Source: Amycolatopsis lexingtonensis
Lineage (GTDB): Bacteria > Actinomycetota > Actinomycetes > Mycobacteriales > Pseudonocardiaceae
Length of the DNA: 64,000 bases
Assembly: GCF_014873755.1 (NCBI RefSeq)
Contig: NZ_JADBEG010000001.1
Span: 2,668,501-2,732,500 of the forward strand
Direction of reading: 5' to 3'
Below the pieces are notes generated by a model. That model had not been told where the DNA came from. It searched no databases and worked only from the letters and a program-made list of their open reading frames with translations. Position 1 is the first letter of the stretch. The number at the start of each line of letters is the position of its first letter. The position numbers and the translations under genes were made by a program. Of this stretch, positions 1 to 9,270 are shown in pieces.

Positions 1-1595
1 CAGTAGGCGTACATCCAGCCGTTCTCGCTGAACTTCGGGTCCAGCGTCAGCCCGAGCAGGCCCTCCTCGTTCTTCACCAGCTCGTCACCGCTGCCGCGGT
101 TGCCCATCACGCGCAACGTCGTGAGCAGCTTCGGCTTCTTGGTGACCGGGTCCCACTGGTGGATCGTGCCGCAGCCGAGGCCGACGTTCGGGTCGTCCCA
201 GCTGACGACCGGCCCGGTCGGGCAGGCCGCCTTGCCGATGTAGAACACCTTGCCGTCGGGGGCGATGGTCAGCCCGTGCGGCTCGCCGATCTGGTCGAGC
301 TGCCCGGCCGCGTTCTGGCCGGTCAGCCGCTCGACCTTGTAGTTCGCGGCGATCCCGGCCTGGCAGTCACCGCGCACCATCCCGGTCGTCCAGCGCAACG
401 CGCCGAGCAGGTGCTTCCGGAACTGGTCTTCGCCGTAGGACCCTTCGGTGCGGCCCATGCCGGTGTAGAAGGAGCGGCCGCCGTCGTAGTCGCGGCACCA
501 CGAGATCGGGTGGAACGCGCCGTTCGCGCCGACCCCGGGGTTGTAGCCCTTCTCCTCGACCTGCGCGACGGTGTGGACGGTGCCGACCGGGTTGGTCTCC
601 CAGTTGAGCCAGCGGTCGGTGCGCGTCCAGTTCTGCGGCAGCCCCTGAGTGGCCGGGTGCTGCGCGTCGAGGACGTCGATCACGGCCTGCTGCGGCGCCG
701 GTTCGGGCGGCGGCGGGGTGGTCGAGGTGTCCTTGAACAGCTTCAGGTCGGCGAGCTGGATGATCGGTTCCCCGGCGTTCGCGGTGATGTTCAGCCGGTA
801 GTTCGCGTACGCCGTGGTGTTGGCGAAGGTGAACGTCCGGGTCTGGAACGGATCGGTGAACACCTCGTTCGCCCGCGTGTCCAGGTCGGTCCACGTGGTC
901 CCGTCGGCGGAGCCCTGCAGGGTCCAGTTCTTCGGGTTCCGGCCCGGGAAGTCGTTCGCCGACACCAGCGAGTAGCTGCTGACCGCGACCGGCGCCGCCA
1001 TCTTGTAGGCCGCCCAGCCGGTGGTGGCGAACGTCAGCCACTTGGTGTTCTCGTTGTTGTCGGCGAGCTTTTCCTTGGTCTCGTTCGGCGGGTTCTCCCC
1101 GCTCGCCGTCACCGCCGCGACCGCCTCGGGCGTGGGCCGCGCGCCGATCGGCCGCGCGCCGATCAAGCCCGTGAACCACTGGGACGAGTCCTGCGCGCGG
1201 GCGGCGTCGGAGATGCCGAGGAACCCGCCACCCGCCTTCATGTACGCCTGCAGCGCGCCTTCCTGTTCACGGCTGAGCGTCACGCCCTGCGCGGACAGGT
1301 AGACGACCCCGCGGTACTTCGCGAGGTTCGCGGTGCTGAACACGGCGGGGTCCGAGGACGCCGTCACGGTGATGCCGTTGTCCGTGCCCAGCCGCGCGAT
1401 CGCGTCGGCCGCGCGCAGCACGGGGTCCTTCTGATCCGCCGGCGTGCCGTGGAAGACCAGCACGTTGACGGGCACGTTCACCGCGGCGGGCGCGGCCTGC
1501 GCCACCGGCATCGTGATCAGCGGGGCCCCGGCCGCCAGGACCGAGCCGATGGCGAGCACGAGCGCCCCGCGCCTTCCGAACCACCGTTTTCCCAT
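1..1595 (-). CDS. ThuA / discoidin / GSDH-like secreted protein, 3' end beyond window
   Basis: The gene runs off the left edge, so only the first ~531 residues are visible. The N terminus is a signal peptide (basic MGKRWFGRR, hydrophobic stretch, AQAAP cleavage region). Residues ~40-150 begin a ThuA (trehalose-utilisation, glutamine-amidotransferase-like) domain. It is interrupted at ~154-290 by an F5/8-type-C (discoidin) carbohydrate-binding module and resumes at ~295-400 with HPATQGLP and GAFHPISWCRDYDGGRSFYTG. From ~400 to the edge the sequence resembles a glucose/sorbosone dehydrogenase beta-propeller (GEPHGLTIAPDGKVFYIG, LGLTLDPKF). Start chosen: ATG with GGGAG upstream, 11 bp after the laccase stop. 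Likely an extracellular sugar-binding or sugar-oxidising protein and the last visible gene of the sugar operon. Domain calls are by eye. Confidence 0.85.
   Translation of the reverse strand, partial: MGKRWFGRRGALVLAIGSVLAAGAPLITMPVAQAAPAAVNVPVNVLVFHGTPADQKDPVLRAADAIARLGTDNGITVTASSDPAVFSTANLAKYRGVVYLSAQGVTLSREQEGALQAYMKAGGGFLGISDAARAQDSSQWFTGLIGARPIGARPTPEAVAAVTASGENPPNETKEKLADNNENTKWLTFATTGWAAYKMAAPVAVSSYSLVSANDFPGRNPKNWTLQGSADGTTWTDLDTRANEVFTDPFQTRTFTFANTTAYANYRLNITANAGEPIIQLADLKLFKDTSTTPPPPEPAPQQAVIDVLDAQHPATQGLPQNWTRTDRWLNWETNPVGTVHTVAQVEEKGYNPGVGANGAFHPISWCRDYDGGRSFYTGMGRTEGSYGEDQFRKHLLGALRWTTGMVRGDCQAGIAANYKVERLTGQNAAGQLDQIGEPHGLTIAPDGKVFYIGKAACPTGPVVSWDDPNVGLGCGTIHQWDPVTKKPKLLTTLRVMGNRGSGDELVKNEEGLLGLTLDPKFSENGWMYAY
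1135..1164. repeat. Perfect 15-bp tandem duplication inside the ThuA gene
   Basis: GGCCGCGCGCCGATC occurs twice without spacing. On the coding strand it duplicates five residues (IGARP IGARP) at the point where the first half of the ThuA domain meets the inserted discoidin module. It is in frame, so it only lengthens the linker. Confidence 0.85.
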
Positions 1596-1606
1596 AGCTC
1601 CCGTCC

Positions 1607-2584
1607 TCATGCGTGCGTCCGTCCATCCGGGCTCATGTCGTGCCCGGAATGGTCATGCAGCTTGAACCGGTCGATCGCTTCCTGCGCTCCCTCGGGGAGG
1701 CTGCCGTCGGCGTTGCGGACCAGGAACAGGCCCACCATCCCGCCGTCGGAGTGGGTCTGGACGTGGCAGTGGTACATCCACGCCCCCGGCCCGACGCCCT
1801 CGCCGGCGATCACCTGGAAGCCGAACGAGCTGCCGGGGTCGAGGTTCTTGTTGTCGACGATGGCAGCGTTGTCAGCGGCGCTGCTGAGCATCCCGGTGCG
1901 GGTGTCGGCCCAGCGGTGCGCGTGCAGGTGGAACGTGTGCGGCAGGCTGCCGTACCCGATGCAGACCCATTCGACGCGCTCGCCGAGGCGGGCCTCGAGG
2001 ATCGGCGTGTCGGGGGCCATCTTGTGGTTGATCATCATCTCGTTGAACACGACCGTGTACTGCTTGCTCGGCAGCAGGTCGCCGCGCTTGCGCACGATCA
2101 GGCCGCCGTAGAGCCCGCGCGCGAGCCCGGCGGTGCCGTGGTCGGTGCCCATCGCGTGGTCGTGGTAGTGCCAGTAGCCGGCGTTGCCCGGCATCCAGAA
2201 CCCGCCGCCGGCGTCGTAGCGGGCCCGCGTCTTCCAGGTGTAGGTCCGCGTCTCGCCGGGCTTGTTGAACGACGCGTTGAGCGGGGCGCCGTCGGACCCG
2301 GTGTCGTAGTTGACGCCGTGCGGGTGGATCGACAGCCGCTGGTCGGTCCGGTTGACCAGTTCGATCTCGAGGGTGTCGCCCTCGTAGATCTCCAGCAGCG
2401 GCCCGGGGATGGTGGCCTTGCCCGGTTCGAGGCCATAGCCGTAGAGGCCGCCGGGCAGGGCTTCGGCGTAGATGGTGATCTGGCGGTTCAAGCCCGCCGC
2501 GAAGGCCGAATCGGCCATCCCGACCGCGGGCGCGAGGACGCCCGCGGCGGTTCCGGCCAGCATCGACCGACGTGACACTCGCAT
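1607..2584 (-). CDS. Two-domain multicopper oxidase (small laccase)
   Basis: 325 aa, matching the ~340-aa two-domain small laccases (SLAC) of Streptomyces; these work as trimers, oxidising phenolics and reducing O2 to water. Residues 1-30 form a Tat-type signal (SRRSMLAG then a hydrophobic run to AFA). Copper ligands are visible in order: IHPHGVNYD, GYWHYHDHAMG, HTFHLHAHRW and WMYHCHVQTHSDGGMVGLF, the usual type 1 and trinuclear set. ATG with GGGGGA upstream. Its neighbours are a TIM-barrel isomerase-like protein (18 bp) and the ThuA protein (11 bp). A secreted laccase in a sugar-uptake operon suggests a substrate tied to lignin or phenolic glycosides; that link is inference. Confidence 0.93.
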   Translation of the reverse strand: MRVSRRSMLAGTAAGVLAPAVGMADSAFAAGLNRQITIYAEALPGGLYGYGLEPGKATIPGPLLEIYEGDTLEIELVNRTDQRLSIHPHGVNYDTGSDGAPLNASFNKPGETRTYTWKTRARYDAGGGFWMPGNAGYWHYHDHAMGTDHGTAGLARGLYGGLIVRKRGDLLPSKQYTVVFNEMMINHKMAPDTPILEARLGERVEWVCIGYGSLPHTFHLHAHRWADTRTGMLSSAADNAAIVDNKNLDPGSSFGFQVIAGEGVGPGAWMYHCHVQTHSDGGMVGLFLVRNADGSLPEGAQEAIDRFKLHDHSGHDMSPDGRTHA

Positions 2585-2602
2585 GTGGATTCCCCCGGGG
2601 TC

Positions 2603-3457
2603 TCAGAACCGCACGGTGCGGAGGTATTCGAAGCCGACCTTCGCCGTGTTGAGCGGATCGGCGGGCTGGTCGTGCTCGACGATGTACTCCGCGATGTTGT
2701 GGCAGGACGCGGCGAAGATGCGCGGGAAGTTGATGACACCCGCGCCGGGATCGACCATCTGCCCGTCCGCGGTCCGGTCCTTGACGTGGTACTGCCTCAC
2801 TCGCGGGTAGTTGCGGCGGAACAGCTCGACCGGGTCCGCGCCGCCGTTCACCGCCCAGAACAGATCGATTTCCAGGTGCACGAGCCGCGTGTCCGTCTTC
2901 GCGGTGAGCACGTCGTAGGGCACGACGCCGCCGATCGGGGCGAACTCGTGGTCGTGGTTGTGGTAGCCGAGCTTCAGCCCGGCCTTCTTGAAAGCGACCG
3001 CGGCGGTGTTCATGCGGCCCGCGAAGGCCTCCCACTCGGCGATGGTGCCGAAATTCGCGTATGGCACGACGACGGAGCGGTTGCCGAGGACCTTGGCATC
3101 GGCGATGGCCTGGTTCAGGTCGCCGTCGATGCCGACGTGCGTCGAGGAGGCCTCGAGGTGGCACCGGTCGAGGATGGCGCGGAACTCGGTGGCGCTGCGG
3201 CCGTACGTCCCGGCCAGCTCGACCTTGCGGTAGCCGATGTCTGCCAGCGCGGAAAGCGTGCCTTCGGGATCGTTCTGGAGCAGGGAACGCAGGGAGTAGA
3301 GCTGGATGCTGATCTTGTCGAGCGGGATCCGCTGCCGGGCCGCCGACGCGCTCGCGGTACCGGGCAACGCGATGGCCGCCGCGCCCACCGTGAGGGCCGC
3401 TGTCGCCACGTTCAGGAACGTCCGTCGGGAGTGCTGCTCAGCTTCATGACCGCACAT
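2603..3457 (-). CDS. Secreted sugar phosphate isomerase/epimerase-like TIM-barrel protein
   Basis: 284 aa of the xylose-isomerase-like TIM-barrel superfamily (AP_endonuc_2), with a Tat signal (SRRTFLNVATAALTVG) that implies export or a membrane-proximal site. Superfamily landmarks are ISIQLYSLR at the first strand, LGYHNHDHEF (metal-binding region), LEIDLFWAV and YHVKDRTADG near the end. Family members epimerise or isomerise free sugars or inositols using a divalent metal. It lies 9 bp after another TIM-barrel gene in the same operon, so a two-step sugar conversion is plausible. Exact substrate unknown. Confidence 0.88.
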   Translation of the reverse strand: MCGHEAEQHSRRTFLNVATAALTVGAAAIALPGTASASAARQRIPLDKISIQLYSLRSLLQNDPEGTLSALADIGYRKVELAGTYGRSATEFRAILDRCHLEASSTHVGIDGDLNQAIADAKVLGNRSVVVPYANFGTIAEWEAFAGRMNTAAVAFKKAGLKLGYHNHDHEFAPIGGVVPYDVLTAKTDTRLVHLEIDLFWAVNGGADPVELFRRNYPRVRQYHVKDRTADGQMVDPGAGVINFPRIFAASCHNIAEYIVEHDQPADPLNTAKVGFEYLRTVRF

Positions 3458-3466
3458 GGAACTCCC

Positions 3467-4471
3467 TCATCTCTGGTTGCTGAAAGCCGCGTCGAAAGCC
3501 GCCGACGGCTGGTCGAACAGGTGCTCGCGCAGGTACTTCACCGCCTCCGCCGCGCCACGGAGCCGGTCCATCCCGGCGTCTTCCCACTCCACCGAGATCG
3601 GGCCGGTGTAGCCGATCGAGTTCAGGGCCCGGAAGCAGTCCTCCCACGGGACGTCGCCGTGGCCGACGGACACGAAGTCCCAGCCCCGCCGCGGATCCGC
3701 CCAGGCCAGGTGCGAGCCGAGCCGCCCGTTCCGGCCGTCGAAGCGCTTGCGGGTGTCCTTGCAGTCGACGTGGTAGATCCGGTCGGCGAAGTCGAGGATG
3801 AACCCGACCGGGTCGAGGTCCTGCCAGACGAAGTGCGACGGGTCCCAGTTCAGCCCGAACGCCGGCCGGTGGTCCACGGCTTCGAGCGCGCGCTTGGTCG
3901 TCCAGTAGTCGTAGGCGATCTCCGACGGGTGGACCTCGTGCGCGAACCGGACGCCGACCTCGTCGAAGACGTCGAGGATCGGGTGCCAGCGCCGCGCGAA
4001 GTCCGCGTAACCGTCATCGATGTCATCGCGCGTGACCGGCGGAAACATCGCCACGTACTTCCAGATCTTCGACCCGGTGAAGCCGATGACGGTGTCGACG
4101 CCGAGCTTCGCCGCCGCCCGCGCGGTGTCGGCCATTTCGGCCGCCGCCCGCTGCCGGACGCCCTCCGGTTCGCCGTCGCCCCAGATGCGGGACGGGAGGA
4201 TCGCGCGGTGCCGGGCGTCGATCGGGTCGTCGCAGACGGCCTGCCCGACGAGGTGGTTCGAAATCGCCCACACCTTGAGGCCGTGCTCGGCGAGCAGCGC
4301 CAGCCGCCCCGGCACGTAGTCCTCTTCGGACAGTGCGCGGTCGACCTCGAAGTGGTCGCCCGAGCAAGCGATTTCCAGGCCGTCGTAACCCCAGTCCGCG
4401 GCGAGCTTGCAGACCTCGGTGAACGGCAGATCGGCCCACTGGCCGGTGAACAACGTGACGGGTCGGCTCAT
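3467..4471 (-). CDS. Sugar phosphate isomerase/epimerase, cytoplasmic
   Basis: 334 aa, xylose-isomerase-like TIM barrel without a signal peptide. Visible core elements: [11 protein letters not shown] near the N terminus, [27 protein letters not shown] (metal-binding Asp/His) and YHVDCKDT, with a C-terminal [10 protein letters not shown]. The start is the ATG that overlaps the upstream dehydrogenase stop as ATGA; extending the frame upstream adds only an Arg-rich read-through of the neighbour. Tight coupling to the Gfo/Idh/MocA dehydrogenase is typical of catabolic operons for inositol or rare sugars in which a keto-sugar is isomerised after oxidation. Confidence 0.9.
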   Translation of the reverse strand: MSRPVTLFTGQWADLPFTEVCKLAADWGYDGLEIACSGDHFEVDRALSEEDYVPGRLALLAEHGLKVWAISNHLVGQAVCDDPIDARHRAILPSRIWGDGEPEGVRQRAAAEMADTARAAAKLGVDTVIGFTGSKIWKYVAMFPPVTRDDIDDGYADFARRWHPILDVFDEVGVRFAHEVHPSEIAYDYWTTKRALEAVDHRPAFGLNWDPSHFVWQDLDPVGFILDFADRIYHVDCKDTRKRFDGRNGRLGSHLAWADPRRGWDFVSVGHGDVPWEDCFRALNSIGYTGPISVEWEDAGMDRLRGAAEAVKYLREHLFDQPSAAFDAAFSNQR

Positions 4472-5616
4472 TTCCCCTCCTCCACCGCGGTCCAGGTGGC
4501 CTCCGTGGCCGCGCTTTGCCAGACGGCGTGCAGGACCCGCTGGACGCGCAGGCCGTCGTCGAAGCTCGGCGCGGGGTCGGTGCCCGCGCCGATGGCGTCC
4601 AGGAAGTCGGAGACCTCGTGCGTGAACGTGTGCTCGTAGCCGAGCAGGTGCCCCGGCGGCCACCACGCGCCGACGTAAGGGTGCTCGGGCTCGGTGACGA
4701 GGATGCGGCGGAACCCGGCTTCGGTCCCGCTGCCCTCGTACCACTGCAGTTCGTTCATCGACTCGAAGTCGAACGCGAGACTCGCCTTCGAGCCGTTGAT
4801 CTCCAGCCGCATCGCGTTCTTGCGGCCGAGCGCGAACCGCGTCGCCTCGAAGGTCGCCACCGCTCCCCCGGCCAGCCGCGCCAGGAACAACGCAGTGTCG
4901 TCGACCGTCACGTCGTCCGTCCCGCCGTCTTCGGACGGACGCTGCTTCACGAAGGTGTTCGTCAGCGCCGAGACGCCGGTGATCACATCGCCGGTGACGA
5001 ACTGGGCGGCGTCGATGATGTGCGCGCCCAGGTCGCCGAGCGCACCCGAACCGGCGGATTCCTTGCGGAGCCGCCAGGTCATCGGCGCCTGGGGATCGGA
5101 CAGCCAGTCCTGCAAGTACACCGATCGCACATGCCGGATTTCGCCGAGCGCCCCGCTCTCGACCAGTTTCCTGGCGTGCGCGAGCGCGGGCACCCGGCGG
5201 TAGTTGAACGCCACCATCGCCCGCACCCCGCGTTCACGGGCCTTCCGCGCCGCCTCCGCCATCGCTTCGGCTTCGGCGACCGAGTTGGCGAGGGGTTTCT
5301 CGCACAGCACGTGCTTCCCGGCCTCCAGCGCGGCGATCGCGATCTCCGCGTGGCTGTCCCCCGGCGTGCAGACGTCGACCAGGCCGACGTCGTCCCGGGC
5401 GACGAGCTTCCGCCAATCGGTCTCGACGTCGTCCCAGCCGAACTTCTCCGCGGCGGCCCTGGTCCGGGCCTCGTCCCGGCCGCCGAGAACGGCGAGTCGC
5501 GGCACCAGCGGCGGATCGAAGAACCGGTGGACGCTGCGCCAGGCGTGCGAATGCACCGCACCCATGAACGCGTGGCCCACCATCCCGATCCCGATCGTTT
5601 CCCGTGCCGGGCTCAT
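4468..5616 (-). CDS. Gfo/Idh/MocA-family NAD(P)-dependent oxidoreductase
   Basis: 382 aa. The N-terminal Rossmann fold carries [12 protein letters not shown] as nucleotide-binding loop, and the family hallmark EKPLA follows at ~100. [13 protein letters not shown] (catalytic Asp/His region) is near 195. Family members oxidise sugars or inositols to keto forms. Its stop overlaps the next isomerase start (ATGA). Upstream lies a 79-bp gap to the ABC binding-protein gene containing a 20-bp inverted repeat, so expression may drop or be re-initiated here. Confidence 0.92.
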   Translation of the reverse strand: MSPARETIGIGMVGHAFMGAVHSHAWRSVHRFFDPPLVPRLAVLGGRDEARTRAAAEKFGWDDVETDWRKLVARDDVGLVDVCTPGDSHAEIAIAALEAGKHVLCEKPLANSVAEAEAMAEAARKARERGVRAMVAFNYRRVPALAHARKLVESGALGEIRHVRSVYLQDWLSDPQAPMTWRLRKESAGSGALGDLGAHIIDAAQFVTGDVITGVSALTNTFVKQRPSEDGGTDDVTVDDTALFLARLAGGAVATFEATRFALGRKNAMRLEINGSKASLAFDFESMNELQWYEGSGTEAGFRRILVTEPEHPYVGAWWPPGHLLGYEHTFTHEVSDFLDAIGAGTDPAPSFDDGLRVQRVLHAVWQSAATEATWTAVEEGK

Positions 5617-5628
5617 ACCCCTCCTTGG

Positions 5629-5687
5629 AAGTCCGTGAATGCCACATTGAGAGACCTAACGTCCGTGAATGTGGCATTCACGGACTT
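5629..5687. repeat. 20-bp inverted repeat with internal hairpin (AAGTCCGTGAATG type)
   Basis: AAGTCCGTGAATGCCACATT at 5629-5648 is exactly the reverse complement of 5668-5687. The right arm also belongs to its own hairpin: GTCCGTGAATG, loop TGG, CATTCACGGAC (5661-5685). It fills the gap between the binding-protein and Gfo/Idh/MocA genes. It shares a plan (GTC, GAATG, 3-nt centre, CATTC, GAC) with palindromes near 10.7-10.8 kb, suggesting one dispersed family. It could act as an attenuator or RNA-stability element inside the operon. Confidence 0.85.
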
Positions 5688-5695
5688 CGGCCGGC

Positions 5696-6751
5696 TCAGG
5701 AATCGAAGCCGACGTCGAGGTACTGGTCGACGTTCTCCTTCGTGACCACCGCCGAGTACGTCGTGATGTCGGCCGGGATGTCGTGCTCGGCCAGGTCGCC
5801 GATCCCCTTGGCCTGCGCGAGCAAGCGGGCGAGCGCCACCGCCGTCGAGGCCATCGAGGGGCTGTAGAGCACGGTCGCCTTGATCGGCGACGAGTCGGCC
5901 TTGATCAGGTTCATCATGTTCTTCGAGCCGGCCCCGCCGACCATGATGAACTCCTTGCGGCCCGCGGTGTCGATCGCCGCGTTGACCCCGATGCCCTGGT
6001 CGTCGTCGTGGTTCCACAGCGCGTCCAGCTTCGGCGCGCCCTGGAGCAGGTTCGCGGTCTGCTGCTCCCCCGACTCCGACGTGAACTGCGCCGACACCCG
6101 CGGGCCCACGCTGAACCCGGCGCGTCCCAGCGCGTCCTTGAAGCCCTTGCTGCGTTCCTGGGTCAGCGGCAGCGAGTCGATGCCGGCGACCTCGCCGATG
6201 ATCGGGTTCGCGACGTTCTTCTTCTTGAGCTCCGCGGCGATGTAGTTGCCCGCGTTGACGCCCATCCGGTAGTTGTCGCCGCCGATCCACGTCCGGTACG
6301 CCAGCGGCGTGTCGAAGATGCGGTCGAGGTTGATCACCGGGATGCCGGCGTCCATCGCCTGCTGGCCGACCGAGGTCAGCGCCTTGCCGTCGAAGGGCAG
6401 GATCACCAGCACGTCGACCTTGGCGTTGATCAGCGTCTCCACCTGGGAGATCTGCTGGTTGACGTCGTTGGTGCCCTCGGTGGCGTTGAACTTCACCTCG
6501 CTGAACTTCTGCGCCTGCGCCTTGGCGTTCTTGGTGATCGCCGCGATCCAGCCGTGGTCGGCGGCCGGGGCGGAGAAGCCGATGGTGACCGGCTTGCCCG
6601 GCTGGGCGTTGTTGCCCGCGTTGGCGACCGGCGCGTTCGACTCCGAGTTCGCGGGCGTGTTCGACGTGCAGCCGGCCAGCAGCGCGCCGGCGCCGACGGC
6701 GGCCCCACCCAGCAGGAATCCCCGGCGGCCGAGGAAGGGTTGTTCGGTCAT
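5696..6751 (-). CDS. Sugar ABC transporter substrate-binding lipoprotein
   Basis: 351 aa, periplasmic-binding-protein type I (ribose/RbsB-like). The N terminus combines a twin-arginine stretch (GRRGFLLGG) with a lipobox LLAGC, so the mature protein is a membrane-anchored lipoprotein. Family features: VTIGFSAPAADHGWIAAI, VDVLVILPFDGKAL, AGIPVINLDRIF and LDALWNHDDDQGIG. Start chosen: ATG at 6749-6751 with GGAGG five bases upstream. An alternative ATG 12 bp further upstream overlaps that ribosome-binding site. It delivers a sugar to the permease encoded 21 bp upstream. Confidence 0.93.
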   Translation of the reverse strand: MTEQPFLGRRGFLLGGAAVGAGALLAGCTSNTPANSESNAPVANAGNNAQPGKPVTIGFSAPAADHGWIAAITKNAKAQAQKFSEVKFNATEGTNDVNQQISQVETLINAKVDVLVILPFDGKALTSVGQQAMDAGIPVINLDRIFDTPLAYRTWIGGDNYRMGVNAGNYIAAELKKKNVANPIIGEVAGIDSLPLTQERSKGFKDALGRAGFSVGPRVSAQFTSESGEQQTANLLQGAPKLDALWNHDDDQGIGVNAAIDTAGRKEFIMVGGAGSKNMMNLIKADSSPIKATVLYSPSMASTAVALARLLAQAKGIGDLAEHDIPADITTYSAVVTKENVDQYLDVGFDS

Positions 6752-6772
6752 GCGGACCTCCATCGGTGGTGA

Positions 6773-7774
6773 CTACGGACCGGTCCTGGCTTTCCTGGCC
6801 CGGAACTGCAAGAGCACGGCGAGCACGATGATCACGCCCTTGGCGATGTTCTGGATGTCGGTGTCCAGGTTGTTCAGCGTGAAGATGTTCGACAGCACCG
6901 TGAAGATCAGCACGCCGATGAGCGTGCCGATGAGGGAGCCGCGGCCGCCGGTCAGCAGCGTGCCACCGATGACCACCGCCGCGATCGCGTCGAGCTCGTA
7001 GAACATGCCGTTGGTCGACGCGCCCGCCGTGGTCCGCGCGACGACCATCAGCGCGGCGATCCCGCAGCACAGCCCGGCCACGCCGTAGACGAGCGCGAGG
7101 TGGCGCTTGACGTTGATCCCGGCCAGCCGCGACGCCTCGGCGTTGCCGCCGACCGCGTACGTCCGGCGGCCGAAGGTGGTGCGGTTGAGCACGACCCAGC
7201 CGACCGCGAAGACCAGCGCGAACAGCCAGATCAGCGTCGGGATGCCGAGAAAGCCGCCGCGGAAGAACGCGAGGAAGTCCTGGTCGGCGACGACCTGCGT
7301 GCGCCGGCCGCTGATCCGCTCGGCGAGCCCGCGTGCCGAGACGTACATCGCGAGCGTCGCGATGAACGGCACGACCTTGCCGTAGGCGACGAGCACACCG
7401 TTGATCAGCCCGCAGCCGAGGCCGACCGCGAGGCCGCAGACCACCATCACGAACGGCCCGTACGACTGTGTTGCCAGCGTCGTCAGCCAGACGCCGGCCA
7501 GGCCGACCATCGAGCCGACGGACAGGTCGATGCCGCCGCTGATGATCACGAACGTCATCCCGACGCTGACCACGCCGATCGCCGCGGCCAGCCGCAGGAT
7601 CGTCGAGATGTTGCTTTCGGTGAAGAACAGTTCGGGCCGAGAGAACTGGCCCACCAGGCAGAGCACCACGAGCACGCCGGCCAGGCCGAGCAACCGCGGA
7701 TCCGCCGAGAAGGCGAACTTCCGGCGCCGTGGCGCGGGAAGCGCTTCCTGTGGCGGTGCTTGGGTTTCGGTCAT
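6773..7774 (-). CDS. Sugar ABC transporter permease (RbsC-like)
   Basis: 333 aa with about ten hydrophobic segments; BPD_transp_2 family. The family motif IISGGIDLSVGSMVGLAG is near 90, and VGGNAEASRLAGI and IGGTLLTGGRGSLIGTLIG follow. The start is the ATG overlapping the ATPase stop (ATGA). It forms the membrane channel with the neighbouring ATPase and binding protein. Confidence 0.94.
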   Translation of the reverse strand: MTETQAPPQEALPAPRRRKFAFSADPRLLGLAGVLVVLCLVGQFSRPELFFTESNISTILRLAAAIGVVSVGMTFVIISGGIDLSVGSMVGLAGVWLTTLATQSYGPFVMVVCGLAVGLGCGLINGVLVAYGKVVPFIATLAMYVSARGLAERISGRRTQVVADQDFLAFFRGGFLGIPTLIWLFALVFAVGWVVLNRTTFGRRTYAVGGNAEASRLAGINVKRHLALVYGVAGLCCGIAALMVVARTTAGASTNGMFYELDAIAAVVIGGTLLTGGRGSLIGTLIGVLIFTVLSNIFTLNNLDTDIQNIAKGVIIVLAVLLQFRARKARTGP

Positions 7775-9270
7775 GCCGCGCTCCCCTCGAGAATCACGTC
7801 GAGCACTTCGGCCTCGGTCAGCCCGGAGGAGCGCCGGTCGGCGAGGACCCGGCCCTCGCGCAGCACCAGCACCCGGTCGGACAGCCCGAGCACCTCGGGG
7901 ATTTCGCTGGACACCAGCACGATCGCGACGCCGGTCGCGGCCAGCTCGTCGATCAGCCGGTACAGCTCGGCGCGGGCGCCGACGTCGACGCCGCGCGTGG
8001 GTTCGTCGAGCAGCAGCACCCGGCACCCGCGGACCAGCCACCGCGCGAGCACGGCCTTCTGCTGGTTGCCGCCGGACAGCGTGCGGACGATCCGGCGTGG
8101 GTCGGCGGGCCGCAGGTCGAGCTGGCGCAGGCTCGCGCCGGCGTCGTCCAGTTCCTTGGCGCGCTCGGTGAAGCCGAGCTTCGCGTAGCGGCCGAGGCTG
8201 GCCAGGGTCACGTTGTGCACCACCGGGAGGTCCAGCAGCAGGCCCTGGCTCTTGCGTTCCTCGGGCGCGAGCCCGATCCCGGCCTTGACGGCGGCCCGGA
8301 CGTTGCCGGTGCTCAGGGGTTTCCCCTGCACGGTGACGGTGCCGCGGTCGGCCTTGCGCGCGCCGAAGATCGTCTCGAGCAGCTCGCTGCGGCCGGAGCC
8401 GACCAGCCCGGCGATGCCGACGACTTCGCCCGCGTGGACGGTGAAGCTGACGTCCTCGAACTCGCCGTGCCGGGAGAGGTGCGCGACCTCGAGGGCCGTC
8501 TCCGGCCGGGCGTGGCCGTCGTGCCGCGGCCCGAAGACCGTCTCCACCTTGCGCCCGGCCATCAGCGCGACCAGGTCGGCGGTCGGCGTCGCGCGGGCGT
8601 CGAGTCCGGTGCCGACGGTCCGGCCGTCCTTGAGCACGGTCACCCGGTGCCCGATCCGGCGCAGCTCCTCGAGCCGGTGGGAGATGTAGACGACCGCGAC
8701 GCCGTCCGCGGTCAGTTCGCCGACGATGCGGAAGAGATTGTCGACCTCTTCACCGGCGAGCGCGGCGGTCGGTTCGTCCATCACGAGCAGGCGGGCGTCG
8801 TGGGCCAGCGCACGGGCCATCGAGACGAGCTGCTGCCCGGCGGCGGAGAGCTTGCCGACTTCGGTCGACGGGCGGATGTCGGGGTGGCCGAGCCGGGCCA
8901 TCAGGCGGGCGGCCTCGTCGCGGGCCTGCGAGATGCGCGTGAAGCCGAAGCGGGCGCGTTCGTGGCCGAGGAAGATGTTGTCCGCCACCGAAAGCCCGGG
9001 CACGAGGTCGAGTTCCTGGTACATGGTGGCGATGCCCAGGCGCAGGGCGTCGACCGGCGTGCCGAGCGTGACGGGTTCGCCCTGCCAGGTGATCTCGCCG
9101 GTGTCAGGCTGGTGCGCGCCGGCGAGGACCTTGATGAGCGTCGACTTGCCCGCGCCGTTCTGGCCGAGCAGGCAGTGCACCTCGCCCGGCTCGACGTCGA
9201 GGTCGACGCCGTCCAGCGCGCGGACGCCGGGGAAGGTCTTCACGATCCCGCGGACGGACAGCAGGGTCAT
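7771..9270 (-). CDS. Sugar ABC transporter ATP-binding protein (RbsA-like, two NBDs)
   Basis: 499 aa with two nucleotide-binding domains. NBD1: Walker A GQNGAGKST, signature LSAAGQQLVSMARAL, Walker B LLVMDEPTAAL. NBD2: degenerate P-loop GLVGSGRSELL, signature LSGGNQQKAVLARW, Walker B LLLDEPTRGVD. A degenerate second P-loop is normal in this family. ATG overlaps the ROK stop as ATGA, and the gene's own stop overlaps the permease start. It powers import of a pentose- or hexose-like substrate. Confidence 0.95.
   Translation of the reverse strand: MTLLSVRGIVKTFPGVRALDGVDLDVEPGEVHCLLGQNGAGKSTLIKVLAGAHQPDTGEITWQGEPVTLGTPVDALRLGIATMYQELDLVPGLSVADNIFLGHERARFGFTRISQARDEAARLMARLGHPDIRPSTEVGKLSAAGQQLVSMARALAHDARLLVMDEPTAALAGEEVDNLFRIVGELTADGVAVVYISHRLEELRRIGHRVTVLKDGRTVGTGLDARATPTADLVALMAGRKVETVFGPRHDGHARPETALEVAHLSRHGEFEDVSFTVHAGEVVGIAGLVGSGRSELLETIFGARKADRGTVTVQGKPLSTGNVRAAVKAGIGLAPEERKSQGLLLDLPVVHNVTLASLGRYAKLGFTERAKELDDAGASLRQLDLRPADPRRIVRTLSGGNQQKAVLARWLVRGCRVLLLDEPTRGVDVGARAELYRLIDELAATGVAIVLVSSEIPEVLGLSDRVLVLREGRVLADRRSSGLTEAEVLDVILEGSAA

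Noticed and set aside
159..2111. 650-codon open frame on the plus strand across the ThuA and laccase genes
   Set aside because: Arg/Pro/Gly-rich antisense read-through with no ribosome-binding site or domain; the minus strand carries clear motifs.
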